Below the pieces are notes generated by a model, which searched no databases, was not told the origin of the DNA, and saw nothing but the letters and a program-made list of their open reading frames with translations. Shown piece after piece: positions 1 through 6,607 of a DNA stretch of 32,314 bases (its first letter is position 1; every line of letters starts with the position of its first letter). A program made the position numbers and the translations under genes. Source of the stretch: Blastococcus sp. MG754426 (GTDB taxonomy: Bacteria > Actinomycetota > Actinomycetes > Mycobacteriales > Geodermatophilaceae); NCBI RefSeq assembly GCF_021699055.1, contig NZ_SSXC01000047.1, positions 1 to 32,314 on the forward strand. Direction: 5' to 3'.

Positions 1-47
1 GTCGCCCGCTCCCGCAGCTCGTCGGGGTACTTCCTCGGTGCCGCCAT
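1..47 (-). CDS. IS3-family transposase OrfA, N-terminal start only
   Basis: The minus strand from 47 reads M-A-A-P-R-K-Y-P-D-E-L-R-E-R-A and then leaves the window. This is the characteristic opening of the helix-turn-helix OrfA subunit (HTH_Tnp_1 type) of IS3-family transposases, which binds the element ends. OrfA is normally about 90-110 residues and is followed by OrfB, which carries the DDE catalytic core and is made by programmed frameshifting. Only the first 15 residues are visible, so integrity and activity cannot be judged. The start is the only ATG and lies just inside the IS leader. Confidence 0.65.
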   Translation of the reverse strand, partial: MAAPRKYPDELRERA

Positions 48-99
48 GACTCTCATCCTCACGTGGATTGAGAGCCTCCATCAGACCCGGGGCGGGACA
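1..99 (-). mobile_element. End of an IS3-family insertion sequence (partial)
   Basis: The outermost bases read on the minus strand begin TGTCCCGCCCCGGG at position 99. They run through a leader to the ATG of an OrfA-type transposase at 47. A TG terminus, a GC-rich terminal inverted repeat and a roughly 50-base leader before OrfA are typical of the IS3 group. Only this end is in the window, so the other inverted repeat, orfB and the target duplication cannot be seen. The element abuts a reading frame that is open right up to its edge, which suggests that it interrupted that gene. Confidence 0.6.
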
Positions 100-101
100 G
101 G

Positions 102-515
102 AAGCGACCCTGGGTTCTCTTCGTCGCCGATCGAGCTGAAGACCTGCTCTCCCTGTGTCGAATCGAGTCCGAGCGGGCGTGGATCGCGCGGATGTTCCAG
201 AGCGTGAGAAGCCAGGACTCCTACGCCGCTCTCATCGAGGAGTACACGGCCGAGCAAATGGTCCTGGAGGCGCGGCGCCGCCGCGTGCGGAACGCCCTCG
301 TGCACGGCAACCCTGCTAGTTTCACGGTCGTCGAGTCAGTTCGCGATTACTCCGAGTTCCAGAGTGGCACTGCACTCCAACTGGGTCTCGAGTCCTACGT
401 TTCAGCGTCGGATCCCGTCAGCGCGCTAGCAAAGCGCACCGCCGAGTTCGAAGCGATGCGCCTTGGTCAAAATGCGGCCAGCTACTGGCGAGACCGCGTT
501 GCGGCCAGAGATTGA
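102..515 (+). pseudogene. C-terminal fragment of a HEPN-domain protein, cut at an IS edge
   Basis: This frame is open from the IS edge through to a TGA at 515, giving about 137 residues. The ATG at 192 is internal: the 30 codons before it (K-R-P-W-V-L-F-V-A-D...) read as normal coding sequence and continue to the IS terminus. The visible part is helical and contains R63-N-A-L-V-H68, followed by G-N-P. This matches the R-x4-H motif of HEPN domains, which are RNA-cleaving or RNA-binding modules common in toxin-antitoxin, Abi and Apea-like defence proteins. The N-terminal part is missing, so I call it a remnant of a larger gene broken by the IS. Base composition here is clearly less GC-rich than in the rest of the window, consistent with acquired DNA. 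The exact family is not certain. Confidence 0.5.
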
Positions 516-619
516 CCAGCTGTGGTCCCAGCGGGACAGGCGAAGATGTCAGCAGCCCGTGTATAGCTCTCGCCACGTCCGAGCCTGCCTACGTGAGCCG
601 CGAAAGACTGGACCCATAA

Positions 620-638
620 CGACACCGCAATAGTGTCG
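620..638 (-). terminator. Short hairpin downstream of the GHKL-nuclease gene
   Basis: The arms CGACAC (620-625) and GTGTCG (633-638) form a 6-bp stem with a 7-base loop, 18 bases past the stop of the minus-strand gene. There is no T-run, so this is only a weak terminator candidate. The rest of 516-655 shows nothing I can support. Confidence 0.25.
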
Positions 639-655
639 CAATGCGCCATAATCGG

Positions 656-2611
656 TCACGAGTTCACCTGCGGAAGGAAGTCCGCGTACTGTTCGCGCAC
701 ATACCCGAGCCCTTCGGAGATAGAAGGGTCGTGTTCTAAGGTGCGCGTCACAAAGTCCAGCCGCCGGCGGTTCTCGTCGATCAAGTCACGCCACCGTCGG
801 ACGTAGGCGGTCACGCGGGGTCGGCCAGCCTTGGGCGTCGGCTCCCAGAATTTTCCGAGCTCGAAGTCCTCTTTGAAGATCCGGTTCTCGGCGACGTCGT
901 CGAGCGCCGTGCCAACGAGGATGAGGTCCCAGTGTGCGGTGCTGCTGCTGAACTGGGGCCCGAAAAAGATGGCGTTGCCGTAGTCCTCGACTTGATCCAA
1001 CTCATGCCGACCAATCGTGACGTCGGGTGCTTTCAGCTCCACCACCAGGTGTCGGACCCGGTCGTGTTCTTGGTACTTCGCGGCGAGGTGGAGGTCGACG
1101 CGACCGCTCTTGCCGTCCCAGCGCTTCACAGGGGTGGCATTCTTCGTCGGCAGGCCCTCGAGCTTCAGGTGGGTGCGGAGAAGCTGTGTCAGGCCACGCT
1201 CACTGCTCATCAGGTGGTACGCCTCGCCGAACACCCACAGCTCGTGCTCGAGGATCCGGTGCAAGTGGTCGCGCTCGCCGACCTCGGGGGAGTCGGTCGG
1301 ATCGAACAGCAGGTGCTCCAGTCCCGCCAGAAACTTGTGCCGGCTGGCGACGAGGTTGGCGGACCGGATGATCGCGCTCAGCGTCGTCTCGCTGAGCAGG
1401 CGGGTCAGGGTGTCCCGATCGGCTTCGCTGAGCGACACCACCTCGTGCAGAATCGTCGTGAGCTTGTCGGGGTCATGCCGAATCGCGTCTCTCAGGAGGG
1501 CGAGGGTCAGCCGGGCGTCGCTGTTCCGCTTCGAGATGTGCGGGACCAGCGCGCCGGACACCACATCGAAGACTGCCCGCTCAGCTCGCTCAGGTTCGGT
1601 CGTCGGCTCCCCCTGGTAGGGGTAGACCCCGGTCTCCTTCCACTTGTCGACCTGCTCGCGCCGACGCTCCCGGAGGCGCCTGGCGAAGTGCTCGCGGATG
1701 GCGCGACGGGACGACCGCCATAGGTGATTGATCGGCTCGGGTGCCATGTCCCCAAGCCCCAGGACGGCGACGGCGTCGTGGTCGAGGCCGTCCCACGTGA
1801 CGTAGGCCGAGAACGGGTACTGGCCTTCTACGTCGCGGCCGGGTTCCTCGAACGGGAAGTGGTGGGCATCGGGGCCGTAGTAGATGGCTCGGTGCTTGCC
1901 GCTGCGCCACTCGATGACGCGAACGGACAGCTCGCCGCCTCTGCTGCCGTCCCCGAACGGGACGGTCAGCTCGGTGTCGTCGACGATCTCCTGGGACGGG
2001 TCAAGGGAAGCCCCGTCGTACGTGATGGTGAGGCCAGCGTCGTGGAGCAGGATCGGTGCGAAGTGTGACCGAAGGGCGGGGAGCGCGGCGTCGTTCTCCA
2101 GTGCCGCGAGGCTCCGCTGCTCATCGTTGTGGACGGTCACCGTCGTGCCGGTCGTAGCCTGGCCCGCGGGATCGGCTGTCCATCGGAACACGTGCCGGTT
2201 GCTGCGGCTGCCGGTGATCTCGACGTTTTGCAAGACGCCGGCCGTGTTGACGCTGCGGCTGCTCCACGCCACGCGTGACCCGAGCGCGAAGGCGCGGAGC
2301 CGGCCCTCGCCGCGACTCCCATGGAGCCGACGCATGTCGTTTTTCGACCGCCGACTGAGCCTCTTCCACGAGTCACCGATCCGTCCGAATGTGGCCTCCA
2401 CCTCGTCCGAGCTGATTCCGTGGCCGTCGTCCTGGACGTGCACCGCCGTGATGGCGTCCGTGGTGCCGTCACGCTCCAGACGGACGATCACGACCGACGA
2501 CTCCGCGTCGATGGCGTTCCAAACCAACTCGACGACGGCCCGGACCGGGTCTGCTTCGTGGGCAAGCCGCGCCACGAGGTCGTTGCTTGCCTGGAGCACC
2601 AAGTCGGCCAC
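656..2611 (-). CDS. GHKL ATPase fused to a PD-(D/E)XK (Shedu-like) nuclease, putative defence protein
   Basis: The predicted protein has 651 residues. The N-terminal third is a GHKL (Hsp90/MutL/MORC-type) ATPase: N-box E28-L-V-W-N32, G1 box D61-D-G-H-G-I, and G2 box G-S-R-G-E-G at about 98-103. The C-terminal part resembles Shedu/DUF4263 nucleases, with D506 in R-V-D-L-H-L, E525-L-K527 and a Q near 540 giving the D-ExK-Q active-site pattern. Prokaryotic MORC/MutL-like ATPases are known from restriction-type and other conflict systems, so ATP-gated DNA cleavage is plausible, but the target is unknown. No partner gene is adjacent. Start choice: GTG at 2611 puts the N-box at a normal distance from the N-terminus. 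The frame stays open up to a TTG at 2791, but those extra 60 residues look non-coding (R/P/G-rich). Neither start has a good Shine-Dalgarno. Confidence 0.75.
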   Translation of the reverse strand: MADLVLQASNDLVARLAHEADPVRAVVELVWNAIDAESSVVIVRLERDGTTDAITAVHVQDDGHGISSDEVEATFGRIGDSWKRLSRRSKNDMRRLHGSRGEGRLRAFALGSRVAWSSRSVNTAGVLQNVEITGSRSNRHVFRWTADPAGQATTGTTVTVHNDEQRSLAALENDAALPALRSHFAPILLHDAGLTITYDGASLDPSQEIVDDTELTVPFGDGSRGGELSVRVIEWRSGKHRAIYYGPDAHHFPFEEPGRDVEGQYPFSAYVTWDGLDHDAVAVLGLGDMAPEPINHLWRSSRRAIREHFARRLRERRREQVDKWKETGVYPYQGEPTTEPERAERAVFDVVSGALVPHISKRNSDARLTLALLRDAIRHDPDKLTTILHEVVSLSEADRDTLTRLLSETTLSAIIRSANLVASRHKFLAGLEHLLFDPTDSPEVGERDHLHRILEHELWVFGEAYHLMSSERGLTQLLRTHLKLEGLPTKNATPVKRWDGKSGRVDLHLAAKYQEHDRVRHLVVELKAPDVTIGRHELDQVEDYGNAIFFGPQFSSSTAHWDLILVGTALDDVAENRIFKEDFELGKFWEPTPKAGRPRVTAYVRRWRDLIDENRRRLDFVTRTLEHDPSISEGLGYVREQYADFLPQVNS

Positions 2612-2869
2612 GTGGGCGACTCTAGGGAGGAGGGCTGACAGCCGAGTCGCCCGGCTCGCCGGCGTAACACTGCTGCGTTCAACGCGGCGGCCACCGCTTC
2701 GAGGGCATCGCGGTAGGCCTTCGGGACGCTGGCGATCTGATCTCCGCCGCCCTCCGGCAGGCGCAACACCGACTGAGTCGTGGTGAGCCAAGACGACCGT
2801 TGTGTCGCCAGGTCCGTACGACCGGGCACAGACGGGCCATGGTTATGGACGTCCGACCTGGCCAGCGTT

Positions 2870-2913
2870 TGGGGCGGGTTACGAGAATCGAACCCACGTA
2901 ATCAGCTTGGAAG
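2870..2913 (-). other. 3' half of tRNA-Gly(UCC): likely attachment-site remnant
   Basis: Read on the minus strand this is a tRNA 3' half: anticodon loop CTTCCAA (2913-2907, anticodon TCC), 3' anticodon stem GCTGA, 4-base variable loop TTAC, T-arm GTGGG-TTCGATT-CTCGT, acceptor strand AACCCGC and CCA at 2872-2870. It follows the layout of E. coli tRNA-Gly(UCC) position by position. The bases 5' of the anticodon loop do not pair with the stem and hold no D-arm, so the 5' half is absent. A break inside the anticodon loop is where many tyrosine recombinases cross over, and an integrase stub lies 41 bases away. I read it as an att site left by an integrative element. It is not a functional tRNA. 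Confidence 0.65.
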
Positions 2914-2953
2914 GGTGGTGTTGCCAAGCGGTGCCCCGCTGGTCAACGCCGGA

Positions 2954-3118
2954 TCAGGACGGCGCGGTGCCTTCCGATTGCCTCGCCGCCACGCTCATGG
3001 AGGCGGCGGAGCGGCATCGCTTCTGCCCGGCACGCTGGTACTGCAAGGCTGCGGCGGGAGGCGTGCCGAGGTGGTGCATTAGCTCCCTGGCGGTGGCTCC
3101 ATGCTGGGCGGCGATGGT
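2954..3118 (-). pseudogene. C-terminal stub of a tyrosine-recombinase (phage-type) integrase
   Basis: The last 54 codons of a minus-strand frame (stop at 2954) read as the end of an actinobacterial phage integrase: A-A-Q-H-G-A-T-A-R-E-L-M-H-H-L-G, then P-A-A-A-L-Q-Y-Q-R-A. The tyrosine in L-Q-Y-Q-R-A is at the position of the catalytic nucleophile. The usual L-G-H dipeptide is altered (L-G-T), and the upstream part bearing the other catalytic Arg/His residues is missing, so this is a dead remnant. Its 3' end faces the tRNA-Gly fragment, which is the normal int-next-to-attP arrangement. This supports one former integrative element using tRNA-Gly as its target. Confidence 0.6.
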
Positions 3119-3394
3119 GGCGCTCCAGCCGCCACCGATCGCTGAGGACGCCGATTCCGATAATTCGCGACCCGCGACCGACGCCGGAACGTCACATGAC
3201 GCGCGTCGGTGGCGACAGTCACCAGCGCGTGGGACGCAGCTCGGACCGGTCGCCGCGGTTGCAGTTCTGGTTGCAGTTGTCCTCTCCTGATCTTGGTTCG
3301 CCCTCATTCGCCGTCGTCCGGTGAAGCGGTGAACCTCCTGCTCAACGGGCCCTTTCGGACATGAGCGAACGTCCGCGAACGCGATCATGACGGC
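3119..3394. other. Non-coding island edge between the integrase stub and the tmRNA fragment
   Basis: No convincing gene was seen here. The minus-strand frame that contains the integrase stub stays open up to 3388, but its residues here are low-complexity T/A/R runs without similarity to the integrase core. The segment probably consists of junction DNA from repeated integration and deletion events. Confidence 0.4.
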
Positions 3395-3438
3395 CTGGCA
3401 GTGTGGGGGTCAGGGGTTCGAGTCCCCTCAGCTCCACC
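3395..3438 (+). ncRNA. ssrA: 3' end fragment of tmRNA, probable right attachment site of the island
   Basis: The T-arm AGGGG-TTCGAGT-CCCCT (3412-3428) is followed by the acceptor strand CAGCTCC (3429-3435) and ACC. The ending CAGCTCCACC is that of actinobacterial tmRNA (its partner 5' end is GGGGCTG), and no GGGGCTG or tag-peptide reading frame occurs in the preceding 400 bases. Only the tRNA-like 3' end is therefore present. ssrA is a classic integration target: the element restores the full gene at one end and leaves a 3' copy at the other. The intact ssrA should lie left of this window, at the far end of the island. A different tRNA with the same acceptor sequence is the main alternative. 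Confidence 0.65.
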
Positions 3439-3442
3439 CGAT

Positions 3443-3483
3443 CGACCGAGGCCGCTGCTCTGCCGGGGCAGCGGCCTCGGTCG
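3443..3483 (+). terminator. Strong hairpin terminator behind the ssrA 3' end
   Basis: A perfect 16-bp stem (3443-3458 with 3468-3483) closes a 9-base loop, five bases after the tmRNA fragment. It is the natural terminator position for ssrA and suggests that the chromosomal ssrA locus resumes here. The bases 3484-3578 show nothing further. Confidence 0.8.
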
Positions 3484-3578
3484 TCTCCGGCGTCCGTCGC
3501 GCTGGCGAGTCGGACCTCGACGTCCCGACGAAGAGCCCGGTGCCGACGACTGAGGCGCCGATCGTGCAGGTCGGGACC

Positions 3579-4550
3579 TCAGGCCGGCAGGCGGTGAGCG
3601 CGGTCCGACCCGGAGCCGGCCGGGAACGACACCCCCGCCAGCTGCTCCGACAGCCGCCAGATGCGCCGCGCGTCCTCGGTGCTGCGCAGGCTCCGGTACA
3701 CCGCCTGCTCGGCCGGCGCTCCGCTCATGTGCCGGAACCGGCGTGGCCCGTAGAACCGGCCCCCACCGGCGTCCGGCGACGTCGCGGCCAGCAGGGCGGG
3801 CAGCGCCGCGGTCTCCGGTGTCCCCGCGATGCCCCACCGCGACAGGCGGCGGATCACCCGGATCTCGCGTGACTCCTCGGCCCGGCCGATCTCCGGCCGG
3901 GGCGCGAGCAGGCTCGTCGGGGCGATGCCGGGGTGCGCGATGTTGCTCGTGACGCCCCAGCCGGAGGCCTCGCTGCGCCGGTCGAGCTCCAACGCGAACA
4001 GGCCGACGGCGATCTTCGACGAGCTGTAGGCGCGGAACGGGTCGTAGGAGCGGTCCCACTGCAGGTCGTCCCAGTGCACCGCGTTGCGGTTCGCGGCCAC
4101 GCTCAGCTGCGTGGTCACGCGTGCCCTGCCGGCCCGCAGCAGCGGCAGCAGCCGGGCGACGAGGGCGACGTGGCCGAGGTGGTTGGTGCCGAACTGCAGC
4201 TCGAACCCGTCGGCCGTCGTCCGGCGCTCCGGCGGGCTCATGACGCCGGCGTTGTTCACCAGGACGTCGATCGGCCGGCCCTCGTCGGCCAGCGCGCCGG
4301 CGAAGTCGGCGACCGAGTCCAGCGACGCCAGGTCGAGCTCGTGCAGGGTGACGCTCGCCCGCGGCACCCGGGCCCGGATCTCCGCGGCCGCTGCCTGGCC
4401 CTTGCCGAGGTCGCGCACCGGTAGGACGAGGTCGGCGCCGGCTGCCGCCAGGCGGCGGGCGAGCACCAGGCCGATGCCGTCGCTGCCGCCGGTGAGCACT
4501 GCGCGCTTCCCCGACAGGTCGGGGACGGTGATGTCGGTCGTGCGGGCCAT
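3579..4550 (-). CDS. Short-chain dehydrogenase/reductase (SDR), retinol-dehydrogenase-like
   Basis: The protein has 323 residues and is cytosolic. It shows the classical SDR order: NAD(P)-binding T20-G-G-S-D-G-I-G27, N99-N-A-G-V, catalytic S150 and Y175-S-S-S-K179. This pattern indicates an NAD(P)(H)-dependent oxidoreductase; the substrate cannot be told. The length, about 50 residues more than a minimal SDR, is usual for the RDH/WWOX-like subgroup. The ATG at 4550 has a CAGGAG Shine-Dalgarno seven bases upstream. The same frame is open much further upstream, but that part runs antisense through the divergent regulator and is a GC-rich artefact. The gene faces away from an XRE-type regulator, a pairing common in actinobacteria where the regulator controls the SDR. 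Confidence 0.9.
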   Translation of the reverse strand: MARTTDITVPDLSGKRAVLTGGSDGIGLVLARRLAAAGADLVLPVRDLGKGQAAAAEIRARVPRASVTLHELDLASLDSVADFAGALADEGRPIDVLVNNAGVMSPPERRTTADGFELQFGTNHLGHVALVARLLPLLRAGRARVTTQLSVAANRNAVHWDDLQWDRSYDPFRAYSSSKIAVGLFALELDRRSEASGWGVTSNIAHPGIAPTSLLAPRPEIGRAEESREIRVIRRLSRWGIAGTPETAALPALLAATSPDAGGGRFYGPRRFRHMSGAPAEQAVYRSLRSTEDARRIWRLSEQLAGVSFPAGSGSDRAHRLPA

Positions 4551-4626
4551 CGCGGGACTCCTGGGTTCGTGGACGCGCTGATCGTGCCGTGTCACCACGG
4601 TCGCCGGTCCCGGCACCGCGTGGCAG

Positions 4627-4674
4627 GGCCTGCCGATCCCCCCGTCCGGACGGCGAGAGGGGGATCGGCAGGCC
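4627..4674. promoter_or_regulatory. 48-bp nested inverted repeat in the SDR/regulator divergent promoter
   Basis: The arms 4627-4642 and 4659-4674 are perfect 16-base reverse complements (ggcctgccgatccccc). The 16-base spacer itself contains the perfect palindrome cgtccggacg (4643-4652). It lies 77 bases before the SDR start and 78 bases before the regulator start, almost exactly midway, so it suits a shared operator bound by the regulator. A transcribed hairpin is the alternative. Confidence 0.6.
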
Positions 4675-4751
4675 GTGGCTGCGGCGGGCCCGCGCCGGTA
4701 GACAGGGCTGTGCCGGCCGATGGGCCGGCGTCGGTGCACGAGAGGACGTCC

Positions 4752-5651
4752 GTGGTGATCGATCGAGCCGGGCTGGCGGCGTTCCTCCGCCGCCGGAGGG
4801 AGTCGCTGCAGCCCGAGGACGTCGGGCTGCCCCGGGGGCCGCGGCGCCGCACCGCCGGGCTGCGCCGCGAGGAGGTCGCGGCCCTGTGCCACATGTCGAC
4901 CGACTACTACACCCGGCTGGAGCGGGAGCGGGGCCCGCACCCCTCGGCGCAGATGATCGCCGCCATCGCGCAGGGGCTGCACCTGTCGCTGGACGAGCGC
5001 GACCACCTGCACCGGCTGGCCGGGCACCAACCGCCGCCGCGCGGGGAGAACAGCGAGCACATCAGCCCCGGCCTGCTGCGGATCTTCGACCGGCTCGGCG
5101 ACACCCCCGCCGAGATCGTCACCGAGGTCGGCGAGACCCTGCGGCAGACCCCGCCCGGCATCGCCCTCGTCGGCGACGCGATGCGCTACACCGGGCCGGC
5201 CCGCAGCCGCGGGTACCGCTGGTTCACCGACCCGGCGGCCCGCGCGCTGCACGTGCCGGAGGACCACGCGCACATGTCGCGCACGTACGCCGCCGGGCTC
5301 CGCGCGCTGGTCACGCTGCGGGGGCCCGGGTCCCGCGCGGCCCACCTGGCCGACCTGCTGCTGGCGCGCAGCGAGGAGTTCCGCTCGCTGTGGGCGGTCC
5401 ACGAGGTCGGCATCCACCTCGACGAGGTGAAGCGCTACCAGCACCCCGAGGTCGGCCGGCTGGAGCTCAACTGCCAGACGCTCGTCGACCCGCACCAGGC
5501 CCACCGCCTGCTGGTCTACACCGCCGCCCCCGGCACCGAGAGCTACGACAAGCTCCAGGTGCTCACGGTCCTCGGCGCCCAGTCCCTCGCACCGTCCGGC
5601 GCCGGCGGGGGAGCGCCGCCCACCTCACCGGCACCCAGCCCCATCGGGTGA
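4752..5651 (+). CDS. XRE-family regulator with MmyB-like ligand-binding domain
   Basis: The protein has about 299 residues. The N-terminal 80 residues form a helix-turn-helix of the HTH_31/XRE type, with the family signature [13 protein letters not shown] and then [10 protein letters not shown]. The C-terminal 180 residues match the MmyB-like (MLTR) ligand-binding domain, including [12 protein letters not shown] near the end. Such proteins are actinobacterial repressors or activators that often sit next to an SDR or NmrA-type gene; the ligand is thought to be a small hydrophobic molecule. GTG at 4752 is preferred because AGAGGA lies upstream and the HTH starts straight after it. GTG at 4755 is equally possible. 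The neighbouring palindrome is the likely binding site. Confidence 0.88.
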   Translation: MVIDRAGLAAFLRRRRESLQPEDVGLPRGPRRRTAGLRREEVAALCHMSTDYYTRLERERGPHPSAQMIAAIAQGLHLSLDERDHLHRLAGHQPPPRGENSEHISPGLLRIFDRLGDTPAEIVTEVGETLRQTPPGIALVGDAMRYTGPARSRGYRWFTDPAARALHVPEDHAHMSRTYAAGLRALVTLRGPGSRAAHLADLLLARSEEFRSLWAVHEVGIHLDEVKRYQHPEVGRLELNCQTLVDPHQAHRLLVYTAAPGTESYDKLQVLTVLGAQSLAPSGAGGGAPPTSPAPSPIG

Positions 5652-5654
5652 GGG

Positions 5655-5675
5655 CCGCCCCCCGGGGTGGGGCGG
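5655..5675 (+). terminator. Hairpin after the XRE regulator
   Basis: The arms ccgcccc (5655-5661) and ggggcgg (5669-5675) form a perfect 7-bp stem with a 7-base loop, four bases past the stop codon. The following bases are not T-rich, as is usual in high-GC actinobacteria. Confidence 0.55.
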
Positions 5676-5705
5676 TTCCGGGTCGGCTCGGTCCACCCTG
5701 GACGC

Positions 5706-5783
5706 ATGACCTGCGACGACTGCCTCGAGCTGGCCGACTTCTGCCGCTGCCACTCCCGGCCCTGGTGGCGCCGGCGCGGCTGA
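5706..5783 (+). CDS. Very small Cys-rich ORF, unknown function
   Basis: ATG 5706 to TGA 5781-5783 encodes only 25 residues with a striking composition: C3-x2-C6, then C13-x-C15-H16, and a basic W-W-R-R-R-G tail. Four cysteines plus a histidine in the first 16 residues could bind one zinc ion or an Fe-S centre. There is no clear Shine-Dalgarno. The gene starts about 30 bases after the regulator's terminator hairpin and ends nine bases before the stop of the convergent hydrolase gene. A chance ORF cannot be excluded, but five metal-ligand residues in 16 is unusual. I do not recognise a family. Confidence 0.35.
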   Translation: MTCDDCLELADFCRCHSRPWWRRRG

Positions 5784-5792
5784 CGCGCCCGC

Positions 5793-6482
5793 TCAGCCCA
5801 GCGCGTCGGAGACGACGTCGGCCAGCACCTGCGTGCCCTCGGCCGAGGGGTGGGTGCCGTCGTCGCTCATCCCGTCGGCGAAGGTGCCGTCCGGGTCGGC
5901 CAGCGGCGTCCAGAAGTCCAGCAGTGCCACGCCGCGCTCGTCCGCCCACGCGCGCAGCCGCTCGTTGAGGGCCGCGGTCTCCCCGGGGAACTCGTCGCTG
6001 GGAGGCAGGGTGGCGAAGACGGGGGTCGCCCCGCCCGCCTCGACCTCCTCGGCGATCTGCGTCAGCGTGCCGATCGTCCCCTCGGCGCGCCCCTGGCGGA
6101 CGTCGTTGGTGCCGGCGAGCACGAGCACCGTGGCCGGGCGCGGCTGGAGCGCGTCGGGCACCCGGGCGAGGATCTCGTCGCTCCGCTCCCCGCCGACCCC
6201 GAAGTTGCCGCCGTAGGTGACAGGGGAGTCCTCGCGGCAGGCGAGCACGTCGGCGTACGAGTCGTCGACCCCGATGGCCAGCGCGTCGACGTGGCTCCCG
6301 GCGGTGATCGAGTCGCCGAGGGCCACGGTGCCGCCCGGCTCGGCGGACGGGGACAGGAAGCACTCGAAGTGCAGGACGGCGTGGGCCAGCCGGTTGCCCG
6401 GGCTGTTGCGGACGAGCACCGAGCCCGCGAGGGCGACGATCACGACGGCGACGAGCGCCTGGACCACGCGTCCCGGAGCCAT
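5793..6482 (-). CDS. SGNH/GDSL hydrolase, membrane-anchored or secreted
   Basis: The protein has 229 residues. A hydrophobic segment at residues 8-24 is an uncleaved anchor or signal peptide, so the enzyme acts outside the membrane. The SGNH blocks are visible: G56-D-S-I-T with nucleophile S58, an N-F-G-V-G-G segment supplying block-II Gly, G-T-N-D at about 123-126 with the oxyanion Asn, and D-D-G-T-H-P-S near the C-terminus with the Asp/His of the triad. The family includes esterases, lipases and carbohydrate acetylesterases, and the substrate is not predictable here. ATG at 6482 is used. The gene is divergent from a second SGNH hydrolase, with 125 bases between the two starts. Confidence 0.85.
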   Translation of the reverse strand: MAPGRVVQALVAVVIVALAGSVLVRNSPGNRLAHAVLHFECFLSPSAEPGGTVALGDSITAGSHVDALAIGVDDSYADVLACREDSPVTYGGNFGVGGERSDEILARVPDALQPRPATVLVLAGTNDVRQGRAEGTIGTLTQIAEEVEAGGATPVFATLPPSDEFPGETAALNERLRAWADERGVALLDFWTPLADPDGTFADGMSDDGTHPSAEGTQVLADVVSDALG

Positions 6483-6607
6483 GGGCTCGACGGTAGCCCG
6501 TGCCCGCCGGGCGACACGCCGCCGCCGCTACCTGTGTGACCTGCGTAACCGGTGACCGGCTGGCGCGTTGATCCGCGCACACCGCCCCCACCCGATCTGG
6601 AGGAGAC

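Noticed and set aside
2612-2791. N-terminal extension of the GHKL-nuclease protein from a TTG
   Set aside because: The extra residues are R/P/G-rich and unlike the rest. Another frame here (A-Y-R-D-A-L-E-A-V-A-A-A-L) looks more protein-like and may be a remnant of a different gene, but is too short to call.
2870-2913. Functional tRNA-Gly gene
   Set aside because: The 5' half, D-arm and matching anticodon stem are absent.
2802-3290. Plus-strand ORF containing G-Y-E-N-R-T-H-V-I
   Set aside because: That peptide is the typical false translation across a tRNA T-arm region. The ORF runs over the tRNA-Gly fragment and the integrase stub.
4551-5504. Long upstream extension of the SDR frame
   Set aside because: It runs antisense through the XRE regulator. 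A good Shine-Dalgarno and the SDR N-terminus place the start at 4550.
6535-6560. GTGACC repeats and the CCGGT-G-ACCGG dyad between the two SGNH genes
   Set aside because: The arms are only 5-6 bases in GC-rich DNA. This could be chance, and no -10 element supports it.
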